A stretch of 64,000 nucleotides of DNA from assembly GCA_905214875.1 (NCBI GenBank), contig CAJMNR010000010.1:1-64000 (forward strand), read 5' to 3'. The notes under the pieces are model-generated. The model saw nothing but the letters and a program-made list of their open reading frames with translations. It did no database searches and was not told where the DNA came from. The stretch is from an uncultured bacterium. GTDB taxonomy: Bacteria > Bacillota > Clostridia > Lachnospirales > Lachnospiraceae. Both the position numbers and the translations under genes were made by a program. Positions 34,847 through 43,072 of the stretch are shown piece by piece; position 1 is the stretch's first letter, and the number at the start of each line of letters is the position of its first letter.

Positions 34847-34996
34847 AGGTACTCTCCTTATAAAATAGACAATTTTATGTAATCGTTGCATATTAAACAA
34901 GTGGAAAAAATTGTATATTGTTCATTGATTGTTAACTATTATAATCGTTTATAAAGAAATAAACAATAAAGATTTGTAAAGATTGGAGAAGAAAAT

Positions 34997-36790
34997 ATGG
35001 ATGTCTATAGTTTTTATACAGGGAAATGTTTTGATGCCTATGAGTATTTGGGGGCACATGTGGAAGGAAATGGCGTAACATTTCGTACGTTTGCACCGAA
35101 TGCCTCTCGGGTCAGTGTGATTGGTGATTTTAGTAATTGGCAGGATATCCCGATGAATAAAGGATGTGACCAGAATTTTTATGAGTGTTATGTCGAAAAT
35201 GCAAAAGAGGGAATGAAGTACAAATACCGTATCTATGACGCAAGTGGAAGATGCGTAGATCATTGTGACCCTTATGGATATGGAATGGAACTAAGGCCAC
35301 GCAATGCATCCATCATTCGTAATCTGAGATCCTATACGTTTCATGATGAAAAATGGATGAAGTCTCGTTCGGATTGTAAAGACAAGCCACTTAATATATA
35401 CGAGATGCACCTAGGCTCTTGGAAGGAAAATGCCAGTGATGAAAATGGTTGGTATTCATATGACAAGATTGGAAAAATCCTAATTCCTTATCTGTTGGAA
35501 AATGGATATAACTACATAGAAGTATTACCTTTGGCAGAATATCCTTCGGATGAATCCTGGGGCTATCAGGCGACCGGATTTTATAGTCCGACATCTAGAT
35601 ATGGAGATGCTAATGGTCTAAAGACTTTAATAGATCAATGTCATCAAAAAGGAATCGGTGTGCTGCTTGATTTCGTACCGGTACATTTTGCAGTGGATGG
35701 TTATGGACTTGCAAATTATGACGGCACAGCCCTGTATGAATATCCTCATACGAGTGTTGGTTATAATGAATGGGGAAGCAAGAACTTCGCACATTCCCGT
35801 GGTGAGGTTCGCAGTTTCTTACAGTCTTGTGCAAATTACTGGATGAGCGAATTCCATATGGATGGACTTCGTATCGATGCTATCAGCAATATTTTATACT
35901 GGCAGGGCAATCCGGATCGTGGTGTCAATGGCAATGCCGTTGAGTTTATAAAAGTCATGAATCAAGGGCTGAAAGAAAGACATCCTACCGTAATTCTTGC
36001 TGCAGAAGATTCTACAACGTTTCCGAATATTACGATGCCAGTAGAACAAGGCGGATTAGGCTTTGATTATAAATGGGATATGGGATGGATGAACGATACG
36101 CTTATGTATTTTAAAGCGCATCCATATGACCGAATGAGGGATTATCATAAGCTAACCTTCTCTATGGCATATTTTTGGAGCGAGCATTATCTGCTTCCAT
36201 TGTCTCATGACGAAGTGGTACATGGAAAGGCAACGATCCTGCAGAAAATGAACGGCCAGTATGATGCCAAGTTCCCACAGGCGAGGGCATTTTATATGTA
36301 TATGTATGCACATCCTGGCAAAAAGCTAAACTTTATGGGCGGAGAGCTTGGACAACTTCGTGAATGGGACGAGAAGAGAGAACAGGATTGGTGTATCTTA
36401 AAATATCCAATCCATGATGCGTTCCATCAATTTATGAAACGGTTAAACCATCTTTATCTGAAAAATCCAGCATTTTATGAAGGTGACTATACGGATACGG
36501 GATTTCAGTGGATTGACTGTCATCAGGAGGAACACTGCACGTATGCCTTTGTTAGAAGGGCGAAGGAACAGACCATCCTTGCAGTATTTAATTTTTCAGA
36601 TAAGCCATATGAGGAATTCTCTATGAGCATAGAGAATATGACCAGAATACGCCTTCTGTTAGACAGTAATTGGGAACGTTATGGTGGAGATAAGAAGGTA
36701 CATAGAGAGTCTTATGAGGCGATAGATGGTGTTGTGACGATTGATATGGAAGGCTTTTCAGGAAAATATTTTGTTGTTGAAACAGAGTAG
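34997..36790 (+). CDS. glgB: 1,4-alpha-glucan branching enzyme
   Basis: 597 residues. N-terminal CBM48 (GVTFRTFAPNASRVSVIGDFSNW, about 25-110), then the GH13 barrel: YEMHLGSWKE, LLDFVPVHFAVDGYGLANYDG, nucleophile Asp294 in DGLRIDAIS, acid/base Glu near 336 in LAAEDST, and the third Asp405 in SHDEVVHGK. The C-terminal domain (EQDWCILKYP, about 480-597) is all-beta. It makes alpha-1,6 branches in glycogen. It is slightly shorter than E. coli GlgB because the N1 module is missing, as usual in Firmicutes. No glgC/D/A/P genes are nearby, so here it is solitary. Confidence 0.95.
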   Translation: MDVYSFYTGKCFDAYEYLGAHVEGNGVTFRTFAPNASRVSVIGDFSNWQDIPMNKGCDQNFYECYVENAKEGMKYKYRIYDASGRCVDHCDPYGYGMELRPRNASIIRNLRSYTFHDEKWMKSRSDCKDKPLNIYEMHLGSWKENASDENGWYSYDKIGKILIPYLLENGYNYIEVLPLAEYPSDESWGYQATGFYSPTSRYGDANGLKTLIDQCHQKGIGVLLDFVPVHFAVDGYGLANYDGTALYEYPHTSVGYNEWGSKNFAHSRGEVRSFLQSCANYWMSEFHMDGLRIDAISNILYWQGNPDRGVNGNAVEFIKVMNQGLKERHPTVILAAEDSTTFPNITMPVEQGGLGFDYKWDMGWMNDTLMYFKAHPYDRMRDYHKLTFSMAYFWSEHYLLPLSHDEVVHGKATILQKMNGQYDAKFPQARAFYMYMYAHPGKKLNFMGGELGQLREWDEKREQDWCILKYPIHDAFHQFMKRLNHLYLKNPAFYEGDYTDTGFQWIDCHQEEHCTYAFVRRAKEQTILAVFNFSDKPYEEFSMSIENMTRIRLLLDSNWERYGGDKKVHRESYEAIDGVVTIDMEGFSGKYFVVETE

Positions 36791-36802
36791 ACAAGAATCT
36801 AC

Positions 36803-36831
36803 TTGACTTTACATTTTTCACTCTTTAGAAT
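36803..36831 (+). promoter_or_regulatory. Promoter of the TRIC channel gene
   Basis: TTGACT (36803-36808), 17-base spacer, TAGAAT (36826-36831). Confidence 0.65.
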
Positions 36832-36861
36832 ACCATATGAGGAAATACTAAGGAGAAAGTT

Positions 36862-37512
36862 ATGAATCAAACAGAATATTTAGTGTATATCATCGAAATC
36901 ATTGGTACCATTGCATTTGCATCCTCTGGAGCACTACTTGCAATGGAAAAACATATGGATATTTTTGGCGTATGTATATTAGGAGTTACGACTTCGGTTG
37001 GGGGAGGGTTAATCAGAGACCTTGTGCTTGGCAATACGCCTCCTAACGTATTTCGTAACGGTTCCTATGTAATTGTGGCGATCGTGGTATCTGTACTATT
37101 ATTTGTTTTCAGATATATTCGTGTTAGAAGGGATTTCACATTGGTTGACCGTATAAAAGGGTACTATGACCTTTCCATGTTATGGATGGATGCAATCGGA
37201 CTTGGAATCTTTACTGTGGTAGGTATTAACACAGCCATTCAAAAAGGATATGAAGACCATACATTTCTTTTGATTTTCGTCGGAATGGTAACTGGAATTG
37301 GCGGAGGAATGATTCGCGACATTATGGCGCAGAGAACGCCTTTTGTTCTTGTCAAGCATGTGTATGCATGTGCATCGTTGGCTGGAGCAGTTGTTTATAT
37401 CTTTTTACTGAAGTTTTTACCAACTGTTTCTAGCATGGGAGTTGCGGCAACATTTGTCGTTATCATTCGTGTAGCGGCAGCCCGTTATCGATGGAATCTG
37501 CCAAAGGTGTAA
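36862..37512 (+). CDS. TRIC-like membrane channel (UPF0126 family)
   Basis: 216 residues with about seven hydrophobic segments and an internal repeat: GVTTSVGGGLIRDLVLGNTPP in the first half and GMVTGIGGGMIRDIMAQRTPF in the second. The two GGG-x-x-RD motifs are diagnostic for the prokaryotic TRIC/UPF0126 family, which forms trimeric cation (K+) channels. Function beyond this is inference. AAGGAGAAAGTT precedes the ATG. The NUDIX gene follows after 3 bases, so they are one transcript. Confidence 0.92.
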   Translation: MNQTEYLVYIIEIIGTIAFASSGALLAMEKHMDIFGVCILGVTTSVGGGLIRDLVLGNTPPNVFRNGSYVIVAIVVSVLLFVFRYIRVRRDFTLVDRIKGYYDLSMLWMDAIGLGIFTVVGINTAIQKGYEDHTFLLIFVGMVTGIGGGMIRDIMAQRTPFVLVKHVYACASLAGAVVYIFLLKFLPTVSSMGVAATFVVIIRVAAARYRWNLPKV

Positions 37513-37515
37513 GAA

Positions 37516-38103
37516 ATGGAAAGAGAAAAGAGGAGCTTAGGCATGGAAGTAAAAGAGCAAATAAAAGGGTATACTCCTTATAAGGAACAAGAAGCAGTAG
37601 AAAAAGAGATGATTTTGTCATATATGGAAGAATCGGATACAATCTTTACCCGTGAGAATAAAATGGCCCATATGACGGCATCTTCTTGGATTGTCAATAA
37701 GGAACGCACCAAAGTGCTTATGATTTATCATAATATTTATAATTCCTGGGCGTGGACAGGCGGACATGCAGATGGAGACGAAGATCTTCTTCATGTGGCA
37801 ATCAAAGAAGCTATGGAAGAGACTGGATTAAAAAGCGTGACACCTGTGTCTACAGATATCTTTTCTCTTGAAATATTAGGTGTAAATGGCCATGTAAAAC
37901 GAGGAGAGTTTGTCGGAAGCCACGTGCACCTAAATATTACCTATCTGCTTGAGGCAGACGAGAAGGAAGAGCTTCGTAGCAAGCCGGATGAAAACAGCGG
38001 CGTAAAATGGGTTCCGATTGAAGAAGCAGTTTCGCTTAGCAGTGAACCATATATGCAGACGATTTATAAAAAATTAAATGAAAAATTAACCAGTTTTCGT
38101 TAA
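37516..38103 (+). CDS. NUDIX hydrolase
   Basis: 195 residues. The Nudix box reads GHADGDEDLLHVAIKEAMEETGL (about residues 87-109), matching G-x5-E-x7-R-E-U-x-E-E-x-G-U except that the consensus Arg is Lys. The N-terminal 55 residues carry a helical extension (EQIKGYTPYKEQEAVEKEMILSYM) seen in clostridial NUDIX proteins of the ADP-ribose/nucleotide type. The substrate cannot be deduced. It starts 3 bases after the TRIC gene; ATG 37543 is an alternative start. Confidence 0.9.
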   Translation: MEREKRSLGMEVKEQIKGYTPYKEQEAVEKEMILSYMEESDTIFTRENKMAHMTASSWIVNKERTKVLMIYHNIYNSWAWTGGHADGDEDLLHVAIKEAMEETGLKSVTPVSTDIFSLEILGVNGHVKRGEFVGSHVHLNITYLLEADEKEELRSKPDENSGVKWVPIEEAVSLSSEPYMQTIYKKLNEKLTSFR

Positions 38104-38174
38104 AAAACGAAAGTGGTATACTATGCTAGGTGTTTGAAAAAAAACAACAAGATGAGACTAGGAAGGATGATAAA

Positions 38175-38825
38175 TTGGTGTTAGTAATAGGCGGAATGAT
38201 CGGATTAGGAAAAACAAGTTTCGCGGAGATGTTAGGAGAACACTTTGGGACAACTGTTTACTATGAGAGTGTTGACGATAATAAAATCCTTCCATTATTT
38301 TATACGGCTAGTGATGAGGAAATTCAATCAAAGCGCTATCCTTTCTTATTACAGCTATGGTTTTTAGATACAAGATTTAAGGCAATTAAGCAGGCTTTAA
38401 GACATCAAAACAACGTATTAGACCGTAGTATATATGAAGATTGGTATTTCGCTAAGAAGAATGTTGAATTGGGAAGAATCTCTCCATTGGAAATGGAAGT
38501 GTATGAAAATCTATTAGACAACATGCTAGAGGAATTGCAAGAGTTACCAAAAAAAGCTCCTGATTTAATGATTTATCTTAAAGGAAGCTTTGAAACTGTG
38601 TTAGAACGTATTGGAAAACGTGGACGTGATTACGAATTAGACGAAAGTCTAGAAGAATACTATCGTTTTCTATGGGAAGGCTATGATGAATGGGTATTCA
38701 ATCATTATAGCGCAAGCGAAGTGCTTGTCATTGATGCAGATACAACAGATATCGTTAATAACAAAGAAGATCGCGAACGTGTGATTCGTGATGTTGAAGC
38801 AAAGTTAAAAGAACTACGTGCATAA
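38175..38825 (+). CDS. Deoxynucleoside kinase
   Basis: 216 residues starting at TTG 38175, placed 7 bases after AGGAAGGA; an upstream GTG (38130) is possible but lacks a ribosome site. P-loop GGMIGLGKTS (residues 6-15), the substrate-binding ESVDDN and the DRSIYEDWYFA motif (the DRS of the dNK family), and a LID-type RGRDYELDESLEEYY. This is the dGK/dAK-type kinase of Firmicutes, phosphorylating deoxynucleosides to dNMPs. It probably follows the NUDIX gene in the same transcript; a TATACT sequence in the 70-base gap could be an extra promoter. Confidence 0.9.
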   Translation: MVLVIGGMIGLGKTSFAEMLGEHFGTTVYYESVDDNKILPLFYTASDEEIQSKRYPFLLQLWFLDTRFKAIKQALRHQNNVLDRSIYEDWYFAKKNVELGRISPLEMEVYENLLDNMLEELQELPKKAPDLMIYLKGSFETVLERIGKRGRDYELDESLEEYYRFLWEGYDEWVFNHYSASEVLVIDADTTDIVNNKEDRERVIRDVEAKLKELRA

Positions 38826-38827
38826 GT

Positions 38828-38883
38828 AAACGAAGCGTTTATAATAGATGGACACCATCTACTGTAAATGGCTTCGTTTTTTT
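38828..38883 (+). terminator. Terminator of the deoxynucleoside kinase gene
   Basis: AAACGAAGC (38828-38836) with GCTTCGTTT (38871-38879) and an inner TAGATGG/CCATCTA stem, followed by a run of T. The long interrupted stem spans 56 bases. Confidence 0.9.
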
Positions 38884-38954
38884 ACTTACGTGGGCAATGT
38901 GTTTGGGTAGGATGCTCGCATTTTGTCATACTAGTAATAAAGGATGTGAGAAGA

Positions 38955-39662
38955 ATGGATAGGGTCGTAAAAAGAGGATATGTGCCAACCGATGAAGCAC
39001 AGTTTGGTAAAAAGGTAATTCCGATGCTTCGTAAGGCAAAGGAAGAGGTAGCATATCTGTTAGAACGAGGCTACAAAGTCAAGCCAGTTACGACATTTGT
39101 TGGAAACCACTATATGTTATCGGAACGTCAAAGGCTTGCTCTTTCAAGAATTATCTGTTCCAAAGAGGAAAAAGCGCTTCGAAATAGGAAAGTACTTACA
39201 AGGAAAGAACTAAGTGGCTGCATCGTTCATGTGGATGGATTTAATACCATTATTACTTTGGAAGTGGCGTTGTCACAGTCGTTACTTCTTTTATGCGATG
39301 ATGGCTCTGTCAGAGATCTTGCAGGCGTCAGAGGAACCTATCGTATCATTGATAAGACGGCTGTAGCAATTCGATTTATCTTGGAGGCACTTGTTATGGT
39401 TCATGTAGAGAAAATCATCTTCTATCTTGACCAGCCTGTGTCCAATTCAGGAAGGCTAAGGCAGTTAATTGAACAGCTGGCAGATGCTTATGATACAGAA
39501 GTAGAAGTACAGGTACGTTGTGATGTGGACTCTTTATTAGAGACGAAAGAATGCGTTATAAGCAGTGATGCCTTTATCCTTTCAAGATGCAAAAGCTTTT
39601 ATCCTTTGACTAGGGACATTATTGAGAGCTCCATAAAAGAAGCCTGGATATTACAAATATAG
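38955..39662 (+). CDS. DUF434 domain protein
   Basis: 235 residues from ATG 38955 (AGGATGTGAGAAGA upstream). N-terminal DUF434-type sequence (MDRVVKRGYVPTDEAQFGKKVIPMLRKAKEEVAYLLERGY) is followed by a DUF5616-like C-terminal part: VHVDGFNTIITLEVALS, IYYLDQP-like (KIIFYLDQPVSNSGRLRQLIEQLA), and a final RCKSFYPLTRDIIES. The DGFN and FYLDxPxSxSG pattern looks like a PIN/Toprim-like nuclease or nucleotide-binding core, but no role is known to me. It is the first of three genes (with the UDG-like and MsrAB genes) probably transcribed together. Confidence 0.75.
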   Translation: MDRVVKRGYVPTDEAQFGKKVIPMLRKAKEEVAYLLERGYKVKPVTTFVGNHYMLSERQRLALSRIICSKEEKALRNRKVLTRKELSGCIVHVDGFNTIITLEVALSQSLLLLCDDGSVRDLAGVRGTYRIIDKTAVAIRFILEALVMVHVEKIIFYLDQPVSNSGRLRQLIEQLADAYDTEVEVQVRCDVDSLLETKECVISSDAFILSRCKSFYPLTRDIIESSIKEAWILQI

Positions 39663-39679
39663 AGAAAGTGAAAGAAATA

Positions 39680-40435
39680 ATGAAGAAGACGTTATATGAC
39701 TATAAAGATGCTATTTTGGCACTTCCGGATAAGAAAAGTTATACAAAGGAGGAGCTATTAATAGACTCGCTATTAGTAGAGAAAGAGGGGGCAGTTTCGA
39801 TTTACTATGCGCCTCATAATGAGTATGAAAACCCTAAGGCAAAAGTATTTATCATCGGAATCACACCAGGATTTCAACAGATGAATATGGCAATCTCTAC
39901 GGCAAGAAAAGGACTTGTAGAGGGAAAGGATATTGCTGCGATTCAATATGAGTGTAAAGAAGCCGCCAGATTTTCTGGCGCCATGCGTAAGAATGTGATC
40001 AGCATGCTTGATGAAATCGGGCTGCACGAAGTACTTGGAATCGCTAGCTGTACGGACCTGTTTGGAAAAGAGGATTCCTTGCTTCACACGGTGTCTTTGA
40101 TTCCTTATTCGGTCTTTGTAAAAGGGGCAAATTATACAGGGCATACACCGAAACTTTTAAAGAGTGAGTTTCTAATGAGATATATCTATGAGTCTTTTAT
40201 GGCAGAATATGAAATGCTTGCTAATAAAGAGGACGTACTTTTGGTCCCATTAGGCAAAGCGGTAGAAGAAGTACTGTTACAGCTAGAAGAGGAAAGCAAG
40301 ATTGGAAAGAATCAGATTCTTGTCGGGTTTCCACACCCATCTGGAGCTAATGTGAACCGTATTCCTCAGTTAAATGAAAATAAGGAAGCAATGAGTGAGT
40401 TCCTTCGTCATTGGAAGGACGCTAGTTTGAAATAA
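39680..40435 (+). CDS. Uracil-DNA glycosylase-like superfamily protein
   Basis: About 251 residues (a GTG at 39668 would add four). The UDG-fold markers are FIIGITPGFQQM near residue 55-66 (motif I, water-activating GxxPG type) and PHPSGANVNRIPQL near the C-terminus (motif II, HPSxxxxNR). A long insert of about 110 residues separates them. Whether it excises uracil or another base, or is inactive, cannot be told; the family includes non-glycosylase members. Position next to a deoxynucleoside kinase, NUDIX protein and MsrAB gives a nucleotide/oxidative-damage flavour to the neighbourhood, which is inference. Confidence 0.7.
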   Translation: MKKTLYDYKDAILALPDKKSYTKEELLIDSLLVEKEGAVSIYYAPHNEYENPKAKVFIIGITPGFQQMNMAISTARKGLVEGKDIAAIQYECKEAARFSGAMRKNVISMLDEIGLHEVLGIASCTDLFGKEDSLLHTVSLIPYSVFVKGANYTGHTPKLLKSEFLMRYIYESFMAEYEMLANKEDVLLVPLGKAVEEVLLQLEEESKIGKNQILVGFPHPSGANVNRIPQLNENKEAMSEFLRHWKDASLK

Positions 40436-40448
40436 TAAGGAGTTTTCT

Positions 40449-41405
40449 ATGAAGAGCAGAGAGAAAGCGTTATTTGCAGGCGGTTGTTTTTGGTGTATGG
40501 TAAAGCCATTTGATGCCTATGATGGCGTAAAAAGCGTAGTAGTCGGTTACACAGGAGGAACGACTAAGGACCCGACCTATGAACAGGTCTGTAGCGGCAC
40601 GACTGGACATTATGAGGCAGTACAGATTCTTTATGAGGAGGAGAAAGTAAGTTATCTTGATCTTGTGGAAGCATTTTTTATGAGCATTGATCCGACAGAC
40701 GAGGGCGGACAGTTTAAAGACCGTGGACAAAGTTACCAGACTGCGGTGTTTTACTATGATGAGAATCAGAAAGAGATAGCCCTTTCTTATAAAAATAAGT
40801 TAGCAGAAAGCGGGATGTTTCAAAAACCGATAGCCACAAAGATTCTACCAGCAAAGGAATTTTATGCGGCAGAAGAGTACCACCAAGACTACTACAAAAA
40901 GAATCCATTTCGATATCGTATGTATGAACAAGGATCTGGAAGAAAGCATTTTCTAGAAGAGACATGGAAGAACAACGCTGCGAAACGAAAACAGTTACAA
41001 GATAGTTTGACACCATTACAATATCATGTGACCCAGGAAAATGGTACGGAGCCACCGTTTGCAAATGAATACGATAAGAATTTTGAAGCGGGCATCTATG
41101 TGGATATTGTTAGCAAGAAACCGCTGTTTTCTTCCAAAGATAAATTTGATTCTGGCTGTGGATGGCCGGCGTTTTCTAAACCGATCAATTCTGGATATGT
41201 GACTGAAAAACGAGATTTGAGCCATGGCATGTTTCGAACGGAAGTAAGAAGCAAGGCAGCGGATTCCCACCTTGGCCATGTGTTTGAGGACGGACCGAAG
41301 GAGACAGGTGGGCTTCGATATTGCATCAACTCCGCGTCGCTTTTATTTATTCCGAAGGAACAGATGGAGGAGAAAGGATACGGGGAGTATCTTCCCTATG
41401 TATAG
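40449..41405 (+). CDS. msrAB: Bifunctional peptide methionine sulfoxide reductase MsrAB
   Basis: 318 residues fusing MsrA (about 5-160) and MsrB (about 170-310). MsrA: the catalytic Cys13 in GGCFWCM, GYTGG, and YEAVQI. MsrB: SGCGWPAFSKPI, the Asp/Asn pair, RSKAADSHLGHVFEDGP, and the catalytic Cys292 in RYCINSASLLFIP. The MsrB zinc cysteines usual in the first half (CxxC) are not seen, as in the zinc-free type. The enzyme repairs both diastereomers of methionine sulfoxide. No signal peptide: cytoplasmic. Start ATG with AAGGAGTTTTCT upstream; 13 bases after the UDG-like gene. Confidence 0.95.
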   Translation: MKSREKALFAGGCFWCMVKPFDAYDGVKSVVVGYTGGTTKDPTYEQVCSGTTGHYEAVQILYEEEKVSYLDLVEAFFMSIDPTDEGGQFKDRGQSYQTAVFYYDENQKEIALSYKNKLAESGMFQKPIATKILPAKEFYAAEEYHQDYYKKNPFRYRMYEQGSGRKHFLEETWKNNAAKRKQLQDSLTPLQYHVTQENGTEPPFANEYDKNFEAGIYVDIVSKKPLFSSKDKFDSGCGWPAFSKPINSGYVTEKRDLSHGMFRTEVRSKAADSHLGHVFEDGPKETGGLRYCINSASLLFIPKEQMEEKGYGEYLPYV

Positions 41406-41433
41406 TAATTGGATACTGTGATTTAGCTTGTCG

Positions 41434-41468
41434 ACAAGCACGGTCATACAGGGATGACCGTGCTTGTT
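41434..41468 (+). terminator. Terminator of msrAB
   Basis: ACAAGCACGGTCAT (41434-41447) pairs with ATGACCGTGCTTGT (41454-41467), a 14-bp stem with a 6-base loop. The T-run is short. Confidence 0.75.
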
Positions 41469-41628
41469 ATCGTATGGATGCATTAAAAGTAAAACACGTT
41501 AATTTGATATCGTATTTTCGGGAATTTTATGTTATTATATAATGTATGGGCATTTTACTATGAGTTAGAAAACTTTGAAAACGAATCGAGTATACTTTCG
41601 TATTTATGATAGAAAGGTGAATCTACAT

Positions 41629-42969
41629 ATGGAATATCAATTTAATATTACTGATTTTGGCGCAGTTGCAGATGGTGTGACCAATAATGCAGCAGCCATA
41701 CAGGCGGCCATTGACAAAGCTACCAAAGTCGGTGGGCGTGTCATTATCCCAGCAGGACATTTCTTAAGTGGAACTATTGTATTAAAGAGCAATATTGATT
41801 TTCATTTGGACGCCGGAGCAGTCTTAATTGGAAGCTTGAATCAAGAGGATATTTTAGACTTTGCAAGCCTGTTTGAAGATGATAACAAAGATACTGGATG
41901 GGATGGTGGATGTTTTCTGTTTGCCTACCATGAAGAGAACATTACGATTTCTGGTGAAGGCTGTATCTATGGCCAGGGATATCGAGTATTCTATGATGAC
42001 GATGCCGATCACGGGGCACATCAATGCCCATTAAATGTTAGAGCATTTCGTCCAAGAACTACTTTTTTAGAAGATGTAAAGAACTTAACCATCAAAGATA
42101 TTACGTTTAAGGATGCGGCTTTTTGGACGCTGCATATGGCAGGCTGCCAGCATGTTATCGTAAAAGACATTCGTATCTTAAATGATGTAAGAGGTGCAAA
42201 TAATGATGGAATTGATCCAGATTGCTGCAAAGATGTCCTGATTACAGGATGTATCGTTGAGACCGGAGATGACGCCATCGTTGTGAAATCGACAAAACCG
42301 ATGGCTGAGAAATACGGTTCTTGTGAAAATATCGTGATCAGCAATTGTATCTTGTCTTCAAGAGACTCTGCTCTTAAGATTGGTACGGAGACCCATGGGG
42401 ATATTCGCAACGTCTTACTTAGTAACTGCATTATCAAAGACTGCTCAAGAGGAATTGGAATTTGGGCAAGGGATGGCGCAACCATCGAAGATATCCATAT
42501 ATCCAATATTTCTGGAAGCGTATTGAAATACGCCGATGGCGATCGTACAGAAGGTCCTGCCATGTGGTGGGGCAATGGTGAGCCGATCTTTGTCAATGCC
42601 ACCTATCGCAATAAGCAGACAACGAATCCAGGAAAGATTCAAAATGTCACGTTTGACCATGTGCATTTAAAAGCAGAATCTAGTATTTTCGTTGCAGGCG
42701 AAGAAAATGCAAGGATTGAAAACATTACAATTACCAATGTGGATATTACGATGTGTAAGCAAGGCACGGAAAAATCCGGGTATTTTGACGAGCAGCCTTC
42801 CATAAGACATGTCTATCCACATAGTATTCCTGCCGTGTATTTACGTTCAGTGGATAATGTTATGGTGTCAGGAAAGGTGAAGTATCTTGATCCGTACTGT
42901 GTGACAACTAATCCGCTTGTAGAGTGTGAAAATTGCAGGGAAGAAATAGTTAAACTTGTCGAAAGATAA
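41629..42969 (+). CDS. Glycoside hydrolase family 28 (polygalacturonase-like) protein
   Basis: 446 residues from ATG 41629 (GAAAGGTGAATCTACAT upstream). A right-handed beta-helix protein: it opens FNITDFGAVADGVTNNAAAIQAAIDKA, the standard GH28/pectate-lyase-3-like lead, has DVRGANNDGIDPDCCKDVLI with the NND-type and GDDAIVVKS with the DD motif (catalytic Asp residues), then SALKIGTETHGDI where GHG is expected. No signal peptide, so it should act on oligogalacturonides or other oligosaccharides inside the cell. Substrate is not certain. It is monocistronic; a weak TATAAT lies near 41538. Confidence 0.88.
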   Translation: MEYQFNITDFGAVADGVTNNAAAIQAAIDKATKVGGRVIIPAGHFLSGTIVLKSNIDFHLDAGAVLIGSLNQEDILDFASLFEDDNKDTGWDGGCFLFAYHEENITISGEGCIYGQGYRVFYDDDADHGAHQCPLNVRAFRPRTTFLEDVKNLTIKDITFKDAAFWTLHMAGCQHVIVKDIRILNDVRGANNDGIDPDCCKDVLITGCIVETGDDAIVVKSTKPMAEKYGSCENIVISNCILSSRDSALKIGTETHGDIRNVLLSNCIIKDCSRGIGIWARDGATIEDIHISNISGSVLKYADGDRTEGPAMWWGNGEPIFVNATYRNKQTTNPGKIQNVTFDHVHLKAESSIFVAGEENARIENITITNVDITMCKQGTEKSGYFDEQPSIRHVYPHSIPAVYLRSVDNVMVSGKVKYLDPYCVTTNPLVECENCREEIVKLVER

Positions 42970-43072
42970 GAAAAATAATCATTTTGAGCGAAATTCATTA
43001 CATTCGAGTTTACTGTAATGACAAAATTATGGTATTATATGTCGTAATGAATTGATGACAGGAGGAAGTAGT

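Noticed and set aside
41629..42969. Secreted pectinase
   Set aside because: No signal peptide or membrane anchor is visible, so an intracellular enzyme is more likely.
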